A stretch of DNA of 64,000 bases from CAZAQV01 sp964487255 (GTDB lineage: Bacteria > Myxococcota_A > Polyangia > Polyangiales > CAZAQV01). The stretch's first letter is position 1; every line of letters starts with the position of its first letter. Below, one piece after another: positions 60,285-64,000 of the stretch. The notes below the pieces were generated by a model, which saw nothing but the letters and a program-made list of their open reading frames with translations, was not told the origin of the DNA and made no database searches. The stretch lies in assembly GCA_964487255.1 (NCBI GenBank), contig CAZAQV010000004.1, positions 124,001 through 188,000 on the forward strand, read 5' to 3'. A program made the translations under genes and the position numbers.

Positions 60285-62306
60285 ATGGAGCGGCTCTTTC
60301 GCCTCATATCGGGTGTTACCATTGCGCTCGCTGCATCGCTGGTCTTTCTGATTCAGCCTTTTGTGGGGCGACTGCTGACACCGCGCCTTGGTGGCGCAGC
60401 GCAGGTCTGGATCGCTGTCATGCTTTTCTTTCAGGTCGCGCTCCTGGTGGGGTATTGGTCCGCGGATGCTTTGCGGCGCGTCGAAGGCTACCGTCGCCAG
60501 CGCCTGATCTACGTCGGCCTGATGCTCGGGGCGGTCATCCTTTTCTGTCTTTTCGGACGCGGAGAGCAAATGGATGACGTTGCGCCGAGTCCAGTGGGAG
60601 TCTTGCTCGGGCTTGCAAAAACAGTGGGGCTACCTTTCGTGATTCTCTCGATGGCGTCACCGATGCTGCAGTATTGGTACGGGCGAAGCCCATACGGTGT
60701 TGGCCGCGACCCGTACCGACTCTACGTCGCAAGCAACTTCGGCAGCCTTGCGGGGCTCCTCGTTTACCCACTTGTTTTGAGCCGCTACCTCGCGCTGGGT
60801 CAACATCGCATTGCGTTTGTGCTCGCCCTGAGCGTCACCCTGTGCTTGCTCATCGTGCTGGTTGTTGTGGATCGGGCCGGCGCTTCCGCCGCAGTCCATG
60901 TCGACGTCGCATCTGATCGTATGGGCAAACCAACCGCCGACGCGCCGTCTCCTGTGCTTTGGGTCATCACAGCCTTTGTGCCGTCGAGTCTCATGCTCGG
61001 CCTCACTTCGCTGCTTGCCATGGAAATTGCGTCTGTACCCATGGTGTGGCTCGTCCCGCTCGTCCTCTACTTGGTCTCGATGATGGTTGGGTTCAGCGGC
61101 GCACTGAGCGTCTTCAAGCTCTTCGTCCGAGGTGCGGTTCTCGTCGCGGGTACGTTTGTCATCGGAAAGGCGTTCGACCCACGACAAGCGGCAGTGACCT
61201 TTCTCGTCGTGCTATTCTTCGCGCTCGCGACGGTTTTTCACGCCGCGCTCTACGAGCGGAGGCCTCCAAAGCGAGCGTTGACCCGGTTCTATGGGTTTGT
61301 GTCGCTCGGCGGTGCGTTGGGTGGGTTGTTCAACGGCGTGATCGCGCCGCAGGTGTTTACAACAGCCTCTGAGTTTCAGCTCGTTCTCTATCTTGCCGCG
61401 CTGCTCTTGCCCTGTCTCCTGATTCGCCCGTCGAGCCGGCGTGGGCGCCTGCGTGTGTTCGCTGCCTGGTCTGTCATGATCGTCGTCGGTGTGTTTCACG
61501 GGCTCGGGGGCAGCAAGGGCAATGCGCTACATGCGCGCAGTTTCTTCGGCGTGTACGAAGTCAGCGATGGTCCCGACGGTTCCAAGCTGTTTTCGCACGG
61601 CTCAACCGTTCATGGCATCGAACTCGGCGCTGGGCAGCCGCGTCGCGTTGGCTACTACGTCGAGGATGGTCCGGTGAGCGATGTCTTTGACTGGGCGGAG
61701 CGACAACAGGCCAGGACGCTCGTCGCTGGTCTTGGGGCTGGGGCCCTCGCGGCATACGCTGAGCAGGTGCCCGTGATGAAGTTCATTGAGATCGACCCTT
61801 TGGTCACGGACCTCGCACGCCGGGAATTTAGCTATTTGAAGACATGCGGCGACCGTTGCAGCGTGATTCACGGTGATGCGCGCTTGGTGATCGATCGGAT
61901 GGCTCGGAGCGAGTGGGACCTCATGATTGTCGATGCTTATTCGTCCGCCTCTGTGCCGATCCACTTGCTGACCCAAGAAGCGCTCGAGTTGTATCTGTCG
62001 CGTTTGGGAGCGCGTGGACTCCTCACGCTCCACATCTCGAACCGGATGCTTCGGCTCGAACCCGTGTTCGCTCGCATCGCGAACGCCGTTGGTGTGCGGG
62101 CTTATATTCGGTCGTACTCGCCTCCACCGGGTGCGCCCTTCTGGGTGAGCGCTTCGAAGTGGGTGGTGATGAGTCGTGATCCACATCAGTTGGACTTTTT
62201 CTCCGAGCGAGGTTGGACGCCTCTTGAGGCGGATCAGAAGCGCCCTTGGACCGACGACTTTGCCGATGTGGTCGGTGCCTACAAGTTCGGTGCCAGTTCG
62301 AAGTAG
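60285..62306 (+). CDS. Membrane protein fused to spermidine-synthase-like domain
   Basis: About 673 residues from the ATG at 60285, which has AAGGTAGG upstream; a GTG at 60264 is an alternative. The first 420 residues are polytopic (VTIALAASLVFLIQPFVGRL, MLFFQVALLVGYWSADALRR). The last part is a spermidine-synthase-like fold: TLVAGLGAGALAAYAEQ, IEIDPLVTDLARREF, VIHGDARLVID and DLMIVDAYSSASVPIHLL. It has the same general plan as the 53361-55847 protein but limited similarity, so they are distant paralogues. Activity is unknown. Confidence 0.75.
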   Translation: MERLFRLISGVTIALAASLVFLIQPFVGRLLTPRLGGAAQVWIAVMLFFQVALLVGYWSADALRRVEGYRRQRLIYVGLMLGAVILFCLFGRGEQMDDVAPSPVGVLLGLAKTVGLPFVILSMASPMLQYWYGRSPYGVGRDPYRLYVASNFGSLAGLLVYPLVLSRYLALGQHRIAFVLALSVTLCLLIVLVVVDRAGASAAVHVDVASDRMGKPTADAPSPVLWVITAFVPSSLMLGLTSLLAMEIASVPMVWLVPLVLYLVSMMVGFSGALSVFKLFVRGAVLVAGTFVIGKAFDPRQAAVTFLVVLFFALATVFHAALYERRPPKRALTRFYGFVSLGGALGGLFNGVIAPQVFTTASEFQLVLYLAALLLPCLLIRPSSRRGRLRVFAAWSVMIVVGVFHGLGGSKGNALHARSFFGVYEVSDGPDGSKLFSHGSTVHGIELGAGQPRRVGYYVEDGPVSDVFDWAERQQARTLVAGLGAGALAAYAEQVPVMKFIEIDPLVTDLARREFSYLKTCGDRCSVIHGDARLVIDRMARSEWDLMIVDAYSSASVPIHLLTQEALELYLSRLGARGLLTLHISNRMLRLEPVFARIANAVGVRAYIRSYSPPPGAPFWVSASKWVVMSRDPHQLDFFSERGWTPLEADQKRPWTDDFADVVGAYKFGASSK

Positions 62307-62392
62307 TGCGGACTTGGCAAGAGTCATAGAAGCGTAATTTGTGGGCTTCCTTGGGTGCATTTCATGAGAGCTGGGGTAGAGTACCCGGCACT

Positions 62393-63454
62393 ATGAGTGG
62401 AGTGACGATCGTGGGGTCAGGACGTTACGTTCCCGGTGAGCCCATCGACAACCGAGCGCTTGCGCGCGTCATGGACACGAACGATGCGTGGATTCAGCAA
62501 CGCACAGGTATTGCCCAACGGCACTTCGCCCCCGAGGGCGTGGGCTGTAGCGACTTGGCCCTCGAGGCGTCGAAAAGAGCCATCGAAGCGGCAAACTTAC
62601 AGCCGAGCGACATCGATTACATCGTCTTTTGCACGATGACGCCTGACTACTTCTTTCCAGGCTCCGGTGGGCTTCTAGGGAGCAAGCTCGGTATCTCTGG
62701 TGTGCCTGCTTTGGACGTCCGACAGCAGTGCGCAGCCATGCCATTCGGGCTTCAGGTAAGCAATGCATTGGTCGTCAGTGGTGCCGCCAAGACAGTGCTG
62801 CTCGTGGGCGCCGAAGCACATGCGGGCTTCATGCCTTGGACCTCGTGGGAGGCGGTAGAAAAGGGTGGTGAGAAGGTCTCCGTTTCACCCGAAGAGTATG
62901 ATCGAGGAACGCGACATCGTGGACTGGCGATATTGTTTGGTGACGGCGCGGGAGCGTTGGTCCTGCGAGCCCACGGAGACGACAATAGTGGCTTTCTGGG
63001 AGCGAAGGTGCATACGGATGGCGCAGGTTTTGACCAAATCTATATCGAGGGCGGAGGCTTTCGCCGTCGACCCCGCTGGACGCCGGAGATGTTTGAAGAC
63101 GAGCTTCACATCCCCCGGATGAAGGGGCGCGACCTTTTTAGAAATGCCGTCACGAAACTCCCAGCTGCGGTGCGCGAGGTCTGTGCGGCTTCTGGTGTTA
63201 CGTTGCAAGATGTCGACTGGTTTATTGCGCATCAGGCCAACGACCGCATCAACGCAGCCGTCGTCGAACGACTCGGCGTGGACCCGGCGCGTGTTCCTTC
63301 GAACATCGCACGTTACGGAAATACGTCTGGCGCGACGATTCCCATTCTGACCGATGAGATGCTGCGCGATGGTCGCCTCCAGCCTGGGCAACTGATTTGC
63401 TTCCTCGCACTCGGAGCAGGACTGAACTGGGGCGCTGCGCTGATGCGGATCTAA
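62393..63454 (+). CDS. 3-oxoacyl-ACP synthase III-like ketosynthase
   Basis: 353 residues from the ATG at 62393; the upstream frame to 62339 is not supported. The N-terminus VTIVGSGRYVPGEPIDN is typical of FabH. The catalytic triad is Cys113 in DVRQQCAAMPFG, His280 in FIAHQANDRIN and Asn310 in YGNTSGATIPIL. It is some 35 residues longer than Escherichia coli FabH, mainly in a region after residue 145. It may start fatty-acid synthesis or belong to a secondary acyl pathway; the isolated context does not decide. Its stop overlaps the next gene start by one base. Confidence 0.85.
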   Translation: MSGVTIVGSGRYVPGEPIDNRALARVMDTNDAWIQQRTGIAQRHFAPEGVGCSDLALEASKRAIEAANLQPSDIDYIVFCTMTPDYFFPGSGGLLGSKLGISGVPALDVRQQCAAMPFGLQVSNALVVSGAAKTVLLVGAEAHAGFMPWTSWEAVEKGGEKVSVSPEEYDRGTRHRGLAILFGDGAGALVLRAHGDDNSGFLGAKVHTDGAGFDQIYIEGGGFRRRPRWTPEMFEDELHIPRMKGRDLFRNAVTKLPAAVREVCAASGVTLQDVDWFIAHQANDRINAAVVERLGVDPARVPSNIARYGNTSGATIPILTDEMLRDGRLQPGQLICFLALGAGLNWGAALMRI

Positions 63455-64000
63455 TGATGGGCTTCGGGCTTCGACCCCAGTTTTTGCGCGTTGCACTCAA
63501 GGCGGGCGCCGCAACTGTGGTCGTGGTTTGGGTCATCTTCGTCGCGCTTAGCGACGGGGCGCGGGCGCCACGTGGACGGCTCGGCGGGGATTTTCCAGCT
63601 TTCTACGCTGCGGGAAAGCTCGTCGTCGAAGGCAAGGGCGCAGACCTCTATGAGCCCGAACAGCTCAAAGCTGTTCAGCGACCCTACCTTTTGCCGGACG
63701 AGCGAGACTCGTACCTGAAGTTCGCCTATCCCCCTTTCGTGGCTGTGCTTTATGCGCCGTTTGCCCTGATTCCGTATCGGGTGGCATACGCGCTTCATAC
63801 GCTCATCATGCTTTCGCTCTTGTACTTAGCGACGAGGCTGTGCGCGAGGCAAAAGCGTGGGCAACAAGAGTCGCTCCTCGCGCTGAGCGCCCTGATCCTG
63901 TTTTTGCCTCTTTCGGAGGCTCTTCGCGGCGGACAAAATACGGTCGTGACGTTGGCACTTCTGTGCGCTTCGATTTCGCTCGCGAGGAGCAAGCGCTTTG
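63454..64000 (+). CDS. GT87 (DUF2029)-type membrane glycosyltransferase, N-terminal part (runs off right edge)
   Basis: This gene begins with ATGATG at 63454, overlapping the FabH-like stop (TAATG), and is open to the window end. The translated start MMGFGLRPQFLRVALKAGAA leads to a hydrophobic helix, then GGDFPAFYAAGKLVVEGKG, DLYEPEQLKAV, FAYPPFVAVLYAPFA and LRGGQNTVVTLALL. The GDFPAFY and GQN features match GT87/DUF2029 mannosyltransferase-like polyprenyl-linked glycosyltransferases. About 182 residues are visible. Confidence 0.75.
   Translation, partial: MMGFGLRPQFLRVALKAGAATVVVVWVIFVALSDGARAPRGRLGGDFPAFYAAGKLVVEGKGADLYEPEQLKAVQRPYLLPDERDSYLKFAYPPFVAVLYAPFALIPYRVAYALHTLIMLSLLYLATRLCARQKRGQQESLLALSALILFLPLSEALRGGQNTVVTLALLCASISLARSKRF

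Noticed and set aside
1..64000. Insertion sequences, prophage, tRNA or rRNA genes
   Set aside because: I saw no transposase or integrase motifs, no clear terminal inverted repeats and no tRNA- or rRNA-like segments while reading; a covariance search would be needed to exclude small RNAs.

Overview
The window looks like chromosomal DNA of a Myxococcota-type (former deltaproteobacterial) predator or relative. It has moderately high GC. One secreted protein has DUF4215 cysteine-rich repeats, Asp-Ala-Ser-Pro linkers and a MYXO-CTERM-like tail (30043-32649), and there is a large Tad locus with FHA-domain proteins. The phylum is an inference from these hallmarks; there is no rRNA or tRNA in the window to confirm it.

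Positions 1-35206 are a capsule/exopolysaccharide (Wzx/Wzy-type) locus built from short blocks on alternating strands. It encodes a Wzc-like chain-length protein (cut by the left edge), a Wzy/O-antigen-ligase-like protein, a second candidate polymerase, a Wzx flippase, a Wza-like export lipoprotein and a PglC-type initiating phosphoglycosyltransferase. It also has four GT4 glycosyltransferases, two methyltransferases, a sulfotransferase, two AsnB-type amidotransferases, two UDP-sugar dehydrogenases, a UDP-glucuronate-type epimerase, and a bacillosamine-like route (WbpM/PglF-type dehydratase, DegT aminotransferase, NeuD/PglD-type acyltransferase). The NeuD-like enzyme is fused to a lipoyl domain and an E3-binding domain and overlaps a gene for a fused alpha-beta E1 dehydrogenase. 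This suggests a dedicated 2-oxoacid-dehydrogenase-like complex that hands its acyl group to an aminosugar, the most novel metabolic idea here.

Positions 35231-39065 hold an endonuclease/exonuclease/phosphatase-family gene, a decayed gene remnant, and a toxin-immunity pair. The toxin has a Flp-prepilin-like N-terminus, a His/Cys caspase-like domain and a RelE/ParE-like C-terminus. The remnant resembles the N-terminal part of this toxin.

Positions 39282-53178 are one long minus-strand Tad operon: two Flp pilins, TadV, three TadE/G-type proteins, CpaB, the CpaC secretin, an FHA-CpaF ATPase, TadB, TadC, an FHA protein, a TPR lipoprotein, a second CpaF, another FHA protein and a lipoprotein. Sigma-54-like promoters precede both the pilin genes and the toxin. 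With the Flp-like toxin N-terminus, this suggests a Tad-delivered effector, reminiscent of the Tad-like Kil apparatus of Myxococcus xanthus.

Positions 53361-64000 are mixed housekeeping and membrane genes: two membrane proteins fused to spermidine-synthase-like domains, a DUF1624/HGSNAT-like membrane protein, an HD phosphohydrolase, a membrane coiled-coil protein paired with an M48 peptidase, a FabH-type ketosynthase and the start of a GT87-family gene. I saw no insertion sequences, CRISPR arrays, tRNAs or rRNAs.
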